A DNA stretch of 64,000 nt. It comes from Pyrenophora tritici-repentis. Its lineage: Eukaryota > Ascomycota > Dothideomycetes > Pleosporales > Pleosporaceae. Location: assembly GCF_003171515.1 (NCBI RefSeq), contig NC_089393.1, forward strand, positions 124,001 through 188,000. The letters are read 5' to 3'. A program made the position numbers and the translations under genes. Shown here piece by piece: positions 44,905 through 55,547 of this stretch (position 1 is the stretch's first letter; every line of letters begins with the position of its first letter). The notes under the pieces are model-generated. The model had not been told where the DNA came from and ran no database searches. It saw only the letters and a program-made list of their open reading frames with translations.

Positions 44905-47659
44905 TTAAATCCGCAAAATCCACAACAAAAGTAGCACATCCAACGCCACAACAGCACCAGCAATGCTCGAAACCGCACCTTGGTGCACCCACCCTAGTCT
45001 CTCTTTACGCGTCCGCATACTGATGACGGCAACAACACATAATACAAGCGTACAAATAGTTCCAATCAAAACTCCAGCATCAACCACGCCCCGCTCCTTC
45101 CTCCGACTCGTCACTGTCATGAGACCAAGCATGAGGTCTATCACCACAGCGGCGGCCAGAGCTGTCGAGTAAAAGCGCAACTTGGTCATTTCCGTCATGT
45201 GTTGGTGGTTTTCGACTTGTCCAAGCAATGCACGGCGCTCGTTCAGCAGCTCAGCATCGTGGGCGGGGTCACGGACAGAGCGGAATAGAGAGCTAAAGTA
45301 GCCCTTTCCGCTCGCAGGCTTGCTCTGTGCATCAATCATTCCGTAGTTTGCAGAGTGCATTGGCGACGAGTCAATTGTGTCATCGTCCGAGTCTTCGCTG
45401 GCGGCGATTGATGCCTGGTCCGGCGTGTCCTGTTTACCGAACAGCGTCCTCGCTGCTCTTGCGCATGCCTCAAAAAAGTCCTGGCCGGGAAACTTAACCT
45501 CCGCATCAGGGTCGACGTAGATGTAGTAGCCTGTTTCTTCGTCCTCGGGGTGGTCATATTCGTTCCAGTAACGTTGCTGCACTTCCGGCTCCGGGTCTGC
45601 CGGCTTCAAAGGTGGAGGGTAGTCAGAGTATGGTCTCCGACTCTTCTTCCTAAAGGCCTGCAGAGGTGGAGGATCGACGAATTCGTGAACTGATGTTGCA
45701 GAAGACTCTTCATAGCGTGAGGCCAGCGGGCTAGACTGTCCGTCATACGAGGTGTTGGAGGTCGAGGTTGCCGGAGGAGAGTTCTGGACCTGTGAATCAC
45801 TCGAGTAGGCCATGGCTCTACGGCTTCGCTTCTTTACCGGTTCCGGTAGCTTTCGGATATCTTTGTCTAAAAGGGATATCTATACGAGGTTAGCTTGGAA
45901 ACCTGCATATGCTTGTCAAACTGTGACCCACCCAGAATGGCTCAGACATGGCACCGGGCTTGCAGCAAGCCCATACCGCATGTGCTTCTAGTGAAAAACC
46001 CCGTACGCGCTCGACCTGCAGTTGTTAATACACCAGTTGGACGTGGTGCAGGGATCGACGTACCAAATGACTCCGCTCGAGGGTCTGAATAAGAGCCATT
46101 GCCTGGTTGCCTTCGCGCCGGATCTCCAGGATAGCATGGGGAAACCTCTTTGCCGACTCTGATCGAGCAGCTGAAGTCCAGTCGTCGCCTTCGAGATCCT
46201 TGTGTAAGGTGTCTTTTAGGTAAACATCCTTGTCCAGAGTCGCCCATATACCCCCAGTGGAGTTGTTGTGTAATCCAGTGAGCCGCGTACGCTTGGAGAG
46301 CGCGCCCGCAATTGGCTTCGTAGACGGATGTTCACTCAGCCATTGTCGAACCGCGGATGCGTCTCCAGAGTGCTTCATGCTATCTTCGTTTATAGATGTA
46401 CCCAGAATGTTCTTCAAAGCCTTGCGTTCCATCTTTGCCGTCTTGACAACAGGTGATGGTTGCGCTTGCGCGTCGCTTTGGGTGCAAACCACAACTGCCG
46501 CTCCTCCAGATGCGCAACACCGCACTTGGCCAGCTGCCTTGATGCCAATGTTTCCCGGTGCCTCTTCTGTTGCGCCAATCGTGCTTGCATTTTGCTTGAA
46601 GGCATAGGCTTCGGCGTGATCCAGGACAACAAAGCCGGTCGTATCCTCGCTTCCAAAGTATGGATCGATGTTGTTGTTGGAGGAATGTCGGCGGATGGGA
46701 GTCCCCCTGACAGATGCGTTACGTCTAACGTTGGTGATGTAGAGGCGCATGTGCTGAAGCAGCAGCACCTGTGCCTCGACAATGTGGTCCGGGTGTATCC
46801 AGTATGTCGCCTTGTTTCCCTTGGAGCCCAGAGGTACTGTGTTCAAAGCCAGGTCAAAGTCGACGTCGTCGCCCTTGTCCAGCATCCGGGATATACGCGC
46901 AGCTGCCGACTGGCCGTTTCCATTCTCCCTGTTGGACGCATACGTGCCGTCCGAGTCGAAGGCGCAGCGGAGCGCGTCGAGCACATCAATGTACTGGTCC
47001 AGCAGGTAGCCCAGATCCAATTGAAACAGGCTGTCCGGGCGGCTACCAATCTCTCGTTTGAAGACATGACTGAGCTCCCTGTCCTTGGTCCAGCGCTTAT
47101 ACTTCTTAAGGATCTTGATGAAGCCGGTTCGCTGCGTCACCTGGAAGCGCGATAGAGAGCGAATCTCCTCTCCTGTCCTGCATTGTGTCAGCGGATGCCC
47201 GGTATGCCCACGCTGCCGTTTGTCCCGCCTACCTTGTGACGTCGGCGTCAATCTTCGCATATCGCTCGACGGTCCGCGCCGGCAGACGTCCATTCGCTGG
47301 GTTGCGTCTGGCGCGCAGTTGTTCTAGGGTCTTGCTGATGTGCTCCAACCTGCGCTCGATCTCGCCGCTCTTACTCCGTACGAATAGGTTGATGCGATCA
47401 TGCTGCTCGGCTAGGACCTTGAAGAAGGTGTCTCCAAAGGCGCGCTCGGTACTCTCGCCTTGTCCCGGTATGGATACGGCCTTGTTGGTGCCTGGTGTTG
47501 TTTGGTGCTTGATAAGATCCTTGAGGTAATCGTAGTCGATATTATCTGCATGCGCCCGACTGTTAGCAACGGGCGCTCCTCTGGGTGACACAACCACGGT
47601 AACTCACAATGGCCCCATTCTGGTATAGACCTCTGGCGGAGAGTGTCGCCGTACTTCAT
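44905..47659 (-). CDS. SPX-domain vacuolar transporter chaperone accessory subunit, Vtc5-like
   Basis: Predicted accessory subunit of the VTC polyphosphate polymerase in the vacuole membrane. Five exons: 47608-47659, 47233-47545, 46064-47177, 45932-46015 and 44905-45879, encoding 845 residues. The N-terminal SPX domain (inositol-pyrophosphate sensor) starts MKYGDTLRQRSIPEWGHYNI and includes AKIDADVTRTGEEIRSL and the Lys-rich helix FIKILKKYKRWTKD. A central VTC-like region of about 350 residues follows. The third and fourth introns join RSHLVERVRGFSLEAHAVW and MSEPFWISLLDKDIRKLPEP to the C-terminal part, which holds YYIYVDPDAEVKFPGQ, YFSSLFRSVRD and three membrane helices resembling the VTC/DUF202 membrane unit. 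Read without the introns it would look like two separate genes. I infer Vtc5 (YDR089W type) from the SPX plus degenerate VTC domain plus three-helix order; the core catalytic motifs of Vtc4 are not evident. Confidence 0.87.
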
Positions 47660-50339
47660 TCCAACAGTATGGGTGAAGAGGGCAGATGAGGAATGGTCAA
47701 TGGGGGGCAAGACGAGTCTTTGGGACTGGTTTCACACTAAGACGAGAGGTCTGCCGCCCGTTAGATAAGGGTCCATGATAGCCCGACGTTTAGAACCTTC
47801 GAGTGTTTGGATCGGAAACCGTAAGCACGCGTGTCCAAAACAATGATTGAGCCGTTGGACCGGTGAACTGCCGAGTGATTGCGCCAGGCGGAGTACTTAC
47901 CGTGCGCACGTACTGGGAGATGCCTTATAATAGACGTCTCAACGAACTTGTGCCAAGTTCTTGCAGGCGAATGAAGTGTAGCAATGCGTTTGTCACGAGG
48001 ACTGAGGAATATTCTGCATGGACAGGACTGCGAGGGGAAAAAAGTTCGAGAATAAGTAAACAGCCACAGGACGCTTGTGAGTGCCAAAGCAAGTACTTCT
48101 GCTCATTGACAGCCCGACGACTGCATGTGCAACAACATTGACCAGGTGCGGGTCCCATGCAACACCTGGGCGGACTCCGCAGGCTCGCAAGCTGGTTCAC
48201 GCTACCTCATACCTGCCTTGTCCTCCGCGACAGCGATCCCTGCACATGTCATGAACAAGGATATGCCGGAACGATGTCATGCACAGCAACCGAACCAAGT
48301 ACCTAGCGAATCCGCCAACCACGATCGAAAAAGCAGCTCCACCCGACGCTCAACACCACGACTCCTCCGGTTATTACGACTGAGATAGGATGCCCGTGTC
48401 CATTGCCGAGGAGAATAACCACCCGTACATGTGCTGAGAACTCCCGTGTTGTCCTGCCGTCTGCCGCGCAATCTCTGCACGCGTAGCTAGGGACTTGTGC
48501 ATCCTTCAATCCACTATCTCCACGGGACGCGGCAATCCAGTCATTGGATGCATGCTCAGAGCATGGTCGAGAACTACCGTGATCGCCACAGTAAACGGCA
48601 ATCGGCATGTGCGGCACTATATCGAACAACTTGACTTCGAATTGAACATTCACGCATGGCTATCGGCATCACGTCACTCTAGATCGACGTCCAAAAGCAG
48701 CCTCGCCTGTTCAGAGACGGCAACAGCATGTCACCCGAGGTACTCAATTGGCCGCGTAGAACCATCAGTCTGGAGAAAATTGGAGCAGAAAAGCTTGCGT
48801 ATGAGCAAGGATGAAGCGTAACGAACATCTCCACTTGCCTCTTGCGGGGCGACATGTGGGAACAACATGCCACTTGAACATTGGTTCAAACTATGTTTGT
48901 ACTTATGGTAGAAACATACGACCGGTAGAATGGTGGTAAAACATCCCATATTTTACATTCTATAGCAATTCTTCCGAGAACCCCCAATATGCTGGATGGT
49001 AAATTGAGCCAAAGTACAATTCAAAAGACCTTTCACAACTCCACGAGAGCGGTTGCGGCATCCGGCCGTCCACCCGTCGCAGGGACTTCTTGACCCAGTT
49101 CCCAAGTGGGTCTCTGTCAAGTTCGTGGGCCCGCGGCTACGGACAATGCTGCTAAGATTGAGACTATGGAGTTGGCTCTCCATTCTCAGCTGGGGCTACA
49201 TGATTCTAGGCCTTGTGAACGTAATAGAATCACTATTCCAGACGATGTATTATACGAAGGAAGTGGGATTGCCGAGTACGAGAAATTAGAAGTGAACAAA
49301 TAGTTAGACTGTTCGTCGGTACCCTGCCTTACAAGAAACAATATACACTGGTCCACACAAGTATAACAGAAAACAACCCGGTCTGAGTAGATGTCGCCAT
49401 CAACACGCATACACTAGGGTCCCCTTCGATAAGAAGTACTCAATCTCAATCTCAATATCTAACTAACCCATCCCCATCCATACCCACCCGCATTATCATC
49501 CAACCAACCAACCAACCCACAACTCCCACTCCCACACACAGGCCTCGGCAAAAAGGCTTGAAATCCCACGCCACGCCACGCCACGCCATGCAAGCCCTCG
49601 CTGCAATGCAATGCAGCCCCTGCCCAATACCGGTCGTGTGCTCACCTGCCTATACGGTCTTTCGCATATTTTTTTTTGCGAAACGAGAGTTCCAGGGGCT
49701 TGGGTGGGTGACGTTATGTGCTTTCTTTATTACTTACAGGACAAGGGGGGGGAGGGGGGCTTGTGCCTGCAGCCTGCGTTTTTGAACTACTGTAGGTTAT
49801 AATGTCGTTGGTGTTGTGAGTAGGTACATACAGGCTTGCACTTGCATGCATGTGGGCGGCGTGCGGGTCCGGGTGTTTTGGTGGGCCAGTCGTGGGGGGG
49901 TGGGTGAGGCACGTGGGTGGTGTTTTGGAGGCGGATTCGTTGGTGCTGGGGATGTAGCAGCAGAGCGAAATGTGGTTTTATGACGAGGGAGGGGAAAAGT
50001 GCAGAGTTGAGGGTGATGTAATGGGGGGTGGGGCGGCTGTATGCGTGCGTTGTACCGTAGGTATGTACAGCGAATGTGTTTTTCTTCTGCGCTTCTTGGT
50101 AAGGTAGGATGAATTGATGGCGTGTGGGATGTGCGTTGGCTGTCTCTGTGCGATGTCTGGTAGGTACCGCAGGTTCGTATTACTTGTCCCACATGTCTAC
50201 GTACATTTACATGTGACAAGCATAACCCCAACCGCATTTTTAGCTGTCTAAAACAAACCATATCTCTTATCTTTGCCCTTCTATAGCCACGCCAATCCAT
50301 GGTTCCAGTATCTATACCTATGCCCTATCCCGAGATCTA
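47660..50339. other. 2.7-kb region without supported gene
   Basis: The longest gene-free stretch here, apart from the MITE region. It contains short ORFs on both strands (for example 48303-48653 minus) without family features or matching splice structure. Simple repeats occur at about 49437-49455 (TCTCAA), 49500-49515 (CCAA) and 49568-49586 (CCACG). The left part must be the promoter of the Vtc5-like gene. Confidence 0.5.
49500..49590. repeat. Short tandem repeats (CCAA)n and (CCACG)n
   Basis: Consecutive CCAA units near 49500-49515 and about four CCACG/CCATG pentamers near 49568-49590, in non-coding sequence. Confidence 0.7.
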
Positions 50340-51113
50340 CTACGTATACATCATAACCCACAACGGCATGCCCTCACCCCCCTCCTTAGCCCTCCCCTCG
50401 ACATCGCACTGCCCCTGCCCAACATGTATCTCCGACAAGTTTTGAAATCCCAAATGTAGATACATATCTCTACCTTTTGGACTCGTCGCCTCTAGCATTA
50501 CTGGCCACCCTTTTTCCCGCGCTATCGCCATGACGGGCCGCATTACATCGCTGGCTTTGGCGTTGCGGCTGGAGTCGTTGCTGGGGTGCGAGCGATCGTT
50601 CCCGATGACGGCGAGGTGCAGGCAGTGGGTTGCGGAGGGGGGCATGTTGGCTCGTCGGATGGAATGCGCGATTGTGTTCATATTGTGGACCATGGGGGGT
50701 GGGCGGGGTTGGCTTGGTATTCATCGTGCACGGCGTCTAGGGTCCTGTGGGGGTGGATTGTTAGCACGTATTTCCGTATTCAAGTTGTCGTAATTGTAAT
50801 TGTAGATGTGAAATGTGGTTTGTGGTGCGACGAATTCAGTGTCGTCGTATTTGACTTTGACTTACCATACACTGGAAATTCCGCTGTTTGCAACTGTGAT
50901 GCATCTTCCCCCATTCTCCACCAGACCGCATATGATTTCTCTGAAGATTGCTGTGTTTATCTCGAGTGGGACATCCAATGTACCAGCCTCTTTCATCTCT
51001 TCCATGCAACAGAATCGTTGGAATGGATCCGAAGCAAATGTCTTGCCAATGATATCAACGGCGTGCTCTATAGGCTCCTCGATAAGGCCCTTTGGAATGG
51101 GAATCTTTGACAT
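50340..51113 (-). pseudogene. GNAT-family acetyltransferase, probably frameshifted
   Basis: Exon 1 (50866-51113) encodes MSKIPIPKGLIEEPIEHAVDI and continues to ITVANSGISSVW, the start of a fungal GNAT subfamily. A 121-nt intron (GTAAGT...CCACAG) leads to exon 2 from 50744. In the frame set by splicing, exon 2 stops after about 18 codons (HPPWSTI). The GNAT C-terminal core lies in another frame downstream: LHLAVIGNDR, then VMRPVMAIAREKGWPVMLEATS, DMYLHLGF and a KEGGEGMPLWVMMY end at 50340. The two frames meet at a G run at 50694-50699 (plus strand); one more base or two fewer would join them. The acetyl-CoA-binding segment between the two halves is also unusual (many Asn/Ser/Arg in place of the Gly-rich loop). 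Likely a damaged or diverged gene; an assembly error is possible. Confidence 0.6.
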
Positions 51114-51643
51114 GGTTGTTGTTGTAATTTTTGGTACTGAAACTCTTCTGTCGATAAGCAAGCTAAGCCGGGTAATAATAGGGTGTAAGATTCTAAGAAA
51201 CGGCAGTTCGAACGTACTGGGAGAGACAATTGACTACATAAAGTGGTAAGGCTAATCGGGCCGACCATTTGTAACTATCCGCCGGCTGGGCATCGTTCTT
51301 GCAACTAGGTCACAGCCTGTTACGCTAGCGCAGTTTCTACGGAGTTTCTGTAACAGTTTCAGCATCACTCTGTTCTATACTCAATACTGTTACCACAACA
51401 TTGCTGTCATGAGATGAGGCTGAATTGATGAGGGTAGCTTACGGTCTAGATCCCTTGCTGAAGGCTACTTCCACAGTAATCAAAGTCAAAGCGCGAGCGG
51501 GTATCAACATTATTCATTGCTCTGCCTAGAGGTACATGTGGTCTCGGACAAATACAGTAGTCGTTTTTCGTGCGAACAGCGGCACACACGCAGCGAGTAT
51601 AGTACTTCTACACCCTAAATACCATCTCGCCTGGATTGTTCGT
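51114..51643. other. Intergenic GNAT / ILV6 3' region
   Basis: 530 bp between two minus-strand genes. No ORF with features; presumed promoter of the damaged GNAT gene. Confidence 0.5.
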
Positions 51644-52669
51644 CTAACCCGGGGGAAGCAAGCTGTTGTCCACAACGTCTTGTGCCTCCATTTCTTCGAC
51701 CTCGGCAGTGCTGTGAAGTGGCGAACGGGGAAGCGCCATCAGACCTGGTGTATTGTTAGTATGGTTCCACGAAGAAGCGTTCTCATATTACTTACCAGTC
51801 CTCGCCGACTCCAGAATTCCAAATGGAGCGATGAGCTTCATGTAGGAGTCAATCCTGGTGGGTTTTGCCGATACCTCGACAATACAGTTGTTGGTGCTGA
51901 TGTCGAGCACTTTTCCGCCGAATTGATGAGTCATGAAAGTGATGGCTCGTAGATGCTCATGCTTGTGTCGCAGTGCCTGACTGATGGGCAGATTTGTAGG
52001 ATGATAGTCTTTCCTCAGAGAATCGCGAGCAGCTTCTTGGGCCATAGCATTGCGCTCATCTTCAGACAAGTCCTCTGTCTCGTAGGCACCCTCCATGTCG
52101 GGTGTCTGAGCCATTTCGCGGTGGTGGGCAAGAAGTTCCTCAAAGTACTCTGGGCCGAGAATCGAGACCTTGGCAAGTAATAGCTCACGCTGTACAAGCG
52201 GTGACTGGGTGTAGTCAAGTACGGCCCAGACAGGCACAAGATCTTCGAGTTGGCGGCGGGCTTGCTCAATGACACCATCTTGACCCTGGAGGACAATGGT
52301 CATGCGAGAGAGATCGTCTACCTCTGTATTACAGACAACCAGACTGTCAATGTTGAAGCCACGCGCGGCCAAGATACCAGATACACGAGACAGCACACCA
52401 GGCTCGTTTTGTACCAAGCAGTTCAAGATGTGACTCTTCGGGGGTGCTTGGGATGGAAGTGGCGTTTCGTAGAGGATGTTGCTGACTGCGGCAGGTGCAG
52501 ACCAGGCAGGAGGGCGGTCCTCGGTAGGCAGTGGCGCGATACGGCGGTGGAGAGCCTTGTAGGCCAGCGCCTGTGTTGACGAGCTCGATGCTCTTTGTTG
52601 CTGGCGGAGCGAGCCGGCGCATTGCCTGCTGAGCAAGCTGCGCAGAGGCAGCATTGCTCGAGAAGCCAT
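51644..52669 (-). CDS. ILV6: Acetolactate synthase small (regulatory) subunit
   Basis: Mitochondrial regulatory subunit of acetohydroxyacid synthase, the first shared step of valine and isoleucine (and leucine) synthesis; it confers valine feedback and stimulates the Ilv2 catalytic subunit. Exons 51796-52669 and 51644-51744 give 324 residues. The N-terminus is a Ser/Arg/Gln-rich mitochondrial presequence. The ACT domain begins SHILNCLVQNEPGVLSRVSG and includes ARGFNIDSLVVCNTEVDDLSR; VWAVLDYTQSPLVQRELLLA follows. The C-terminal domain has a fungal insertion (EMAQTPDMEGAYETEDLSED), then ALRHKHEHLRAITFMTHQFGG and EVSAKPTRIDSYMKLIAPFG. The second exon adds the end LMALPRSP ... VVDNSLLPPG. Divergent to the KH-domain gene. 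Confidence 0.96.
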
Positions 52670-52994
52670 GACGAACAGGAAGTGCTGTTGAATGCAATTG
52701 AAGCAGTACTGGCAGTGGTGAAGATGTGAAAATACGAGAATGGCAGAATGAAACTGCAGGTGCCGAAGGACTTGAGTGAATGGTGAAATAAGTTCACTTT
52801 GGCAAGTACGACCGGCCGATTGTCGGAGAAGTCAGCGTCTCCCCGAACTGGCAAGCGCAACCGCGGCAGTTTGTGCTAACGTGGATTAAGCGAACTGCTC
52901 CTGCCCGTGCTAAAGCCTTACTAACACTCCTCCACCAACTCGACTCGACTGCAAACTTGCAACACCCGACACTGTGCGAAGAGAAAGCTGTACC
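52670..52994. promoter_or_regulatory. Divergent region ILV6 / KH protein
   Basis: 325 bp between divergent start codons, so a compact shared promoter. No full Gcn4 element (TGASTCA) is visible despite the amino-acid pathway gene. Confidence 0.45.
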
Positions 52995-55033
52995 ATGTCA
53001 GAAGAACGCCGTCCGCGATCGCGCTTTGATAGCGATGACAATGATCGTCCTGTACGCTCGCGCTTTGACACGGATCGTCGCTCGAGGTCGCCGTCACGTA
53101 AAGAGTCCGAGTCGCATCGCGCCCGCAGTCCGATTGCTCGCGAAGGCAGCGACAGCCCCGCCGCAGCCAACTCGAAGAACAAGACAGCTGCAGCGGCGGC
53201 GGTGGCGGCGGCGGCTGCGAGGATCAACGCGCAGATCCAGGCGAAGAAGGGCATCCAGCATGTCGAAGTGCCGCCTATTCGCTCTGTACGTCCATGTCAC
53301 CCTCCTTCATTCACGACTATTACTAACCTCTCCAGGCGCCGACCCCTCCAGCAGCCGTCAAGTCCCCTTCGTCCAACTCGGCCGCGGCTATCAGCAACGA
53401 GACATACCAGCAAGACGGTGACTTTATCAAGGACATTGAAATAAACGATCTCCGTAATCGCTACACACTGACCAAAGGAGCTACACAAAAGAGGGTAAAT
53501 AATAGTCTTTGCTGTTCACTGATCGTTTAGGATCATGCCTTCTCGGGCTCTGTGGCGCTCCCTCCATCGGCGTCGCAGGGCCAGAGTCGGACTCTGTTTG
53601 CGCATCTCTGTATTCGGAGTCAGAGCTTACTTGATCTTCTAGCGCCCCAAACCATTCATCATATGCTAACCTCCGTGACATAGATCAAAGACGAGACTGG
53701 CGCTGGTACGCATACCCGATTCCACCTGTTAACCGTTTAGAATACCTGCTTATACATGCAAGATGTTACTACTCGTGGCGAATACTACCCTGACAAGAAC
53801 ATGGCCACAGCTACTGTAAGTCCAAGCATTGTGTTTGACGACCAAAGGCTTACTATTGAACAGAACCCGCCCCTATATCTCCGCATCACTAGCACCTCAA
53901 AAGAAGGCCTCGACAAGGCCGTAGAGATGATCGAAGAGATGATGAAGGAGGACCTCCCTAACCTTGTAGACGAACGTCGATTCCGCCGTCGTGACCCAGA
54001 AAACTTTGAACGTGATGAGTTTGGTCGGGTATGATACTCTCGCTATCCAACTAGTACACCACTAACTCGCAGCAGCGCAAATGGCCAGAGGAGAAGATCT
54101 CGGTAAACCTTGAACCTATCAACGGCTTTAACTTGCGAGCTCAGGTTGTCGGTCGCGGTGGCGATAATGTCAAGTACATCCAACAGGAGACAGGCTGCAA
54201 GGTCCAAATCAAAGGTCGCGGCTCTGGCTTCATGGAACCTAACAGTGGCTCAGAGAGCGATGAGCCCATGTATCTCCACATTGCGTTCGTGAGCCTTTCC
54301 TCTCCTTGATTCCATTACTAACGAGATGCAGCGGACCTCGTCCTGAAGGCGTAGCCTATGCAAAGAAACTGTGCGAAGAGCTTCTTGAGAAGGTAAAGAC
54401 CGACTACCACGCTTACAAGGAACGCCCTCCGCCAAACCGTTACGGTGACCGAGACGGCTACTCAGGTGGACGCCCAGGATATGGAGATCGTGGTGATCGC
54501 GGTGACCGTGATAGGAGCAACAGCTACGGATACGGAGGTGGTGGAGGAGGAGGCGGCGGCTACGGCGGCGGCAGTGCGGGCGGCTATGGTGGACAGGGCG
54601 GATATGGTGGTCACAACGGCTACGCTGCTCAAGATACACTCATGTCCCCGGCCGCTGCAACTCCAATTGCCGACGCAAACGCCCAAGCCTATGATGCGAA
54701 TGCTACGCAGGCGGCGTGGGCTGCCTACTACGCGCAAAACCCCGAAGCTGACCCTTATGCCGCGTATGGTGGGTACCAGGCGTATATGCAACAGTATGCC
54801 GCGTACTATGCTCAGTCAGGTTATGGTCAGACACATTCACCTGCTCCTGCTCCCGGTGCTGGAGCGGCGGCACCTCCCCCTCCTCCGCCTTCAGACGGCT
54901 ACGGTGCTCCTCCGCCACCGCCTCCGCCAGCAGCATCGCCTCCCAACTACGGCGCGGTATGTATAATGGACTATTGACTTGGAAGCGCAGTTGGCTAACG
55001 TACAACTAGGTTCCTCCCCCTCCCGGCTTGTAA
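52995..55033 (+). CDS. KH-domain RNA-binding protein (KHDC4/BLOM7-like)
   Basis: Predicted nuclear RNA-binding protein linked to splicing, by similarity to human KHDC4. Eight exons: 52995-53285, 53336-53494, 53684-53705, 53763-53815, 53864-54028, 54076-54284, 54332-54956 and 55010-55033, encoding 515 residues. The N-terminus is Arg/Ser-Asp rich (RSRFDTDRRSRSPSRKES). A first KH-like unit spans EINDLRNRYTLTKGATQKRI, TTRGEYYPDKN and the PLYLRITSTSKEGLDKAVEM end. The second has the GxxG loop: INGFNLRAQVVGRGGDNVKY, then QQETGCKVQIKGRGSGF. The tail is Gly/Tyr-rich followed by Pro-rich, ending VPPPPGL in a 24-nt last exon. Exon 3 is only 22 nt. The donor at 54285 is GTTCGT, and the acceptor before exon 6 is a tandem NAGNAG. 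Orthology is inferred from domain layout. Confidence 0.87.
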
Positions 55034-55547
55034 GTTTCAGGCAACGGCTATGATCTTGCGCTTACGACAGGCTCTCAACTTGACTTGATTGATGGAGCAT
55101 AGTTCAAAGCATCCTTTGGTATCGGCCAGTAGCGTGTGTGGATTGGGCTACCATTCCTCACCGCTTCGGCGCATTCTTGACTTGTCACGCGATGACGGCT
55201 AACAGGTGTTTGGCATTGGTACGGGGTTTAGACTATCCATCCGGCCATCACATCTAGAAGCGAAACCATTGCATAGTAATAATACTACTTTAGAGAAAGC
55301 GAGTTTGCGTGCCATTTGACGTGAAAGTCTTTCGACGGGTCGGAATACTCGGAAATTTAACATCTATGACATGTACTAAGCTTACCTCCATGTATTGTGT
55401 GATTGGGTACATGTCGTAGGGTTCTCCACGCAGTAGCGTTGACCCCAGCCCCGGTACCGCGGAGCGAAGTCGCTCTTGACATTTTGTTCGAATGTTAATG
55501 CGCCTCTGAACCTTTTTGCACTTGCAACGCCACAAACACAACTTGAG
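55034..55547. other. Intergenic KH protein / aconitase
   Basis: 514 bp between two plus-strand genes: the 3' region of the KH gene and the promoter of the aconitase gene. A short minus-strand ORF at 55290-55631 overlaps the aconitase first exon and is judged spurious. Confidence 0.5.

Noticed and set aside
48303..48653. 116-codon minus-strand ORF with one hydrophobic segment
   Set aside because: No conserved motif, no signal peptide and no matching exons nearby.
54462..54791. 109-codon minus-strand ORF over the Gly-rich part of the KH gene
   Set aside because: Shadow frame created by GGT/GGC repeats.
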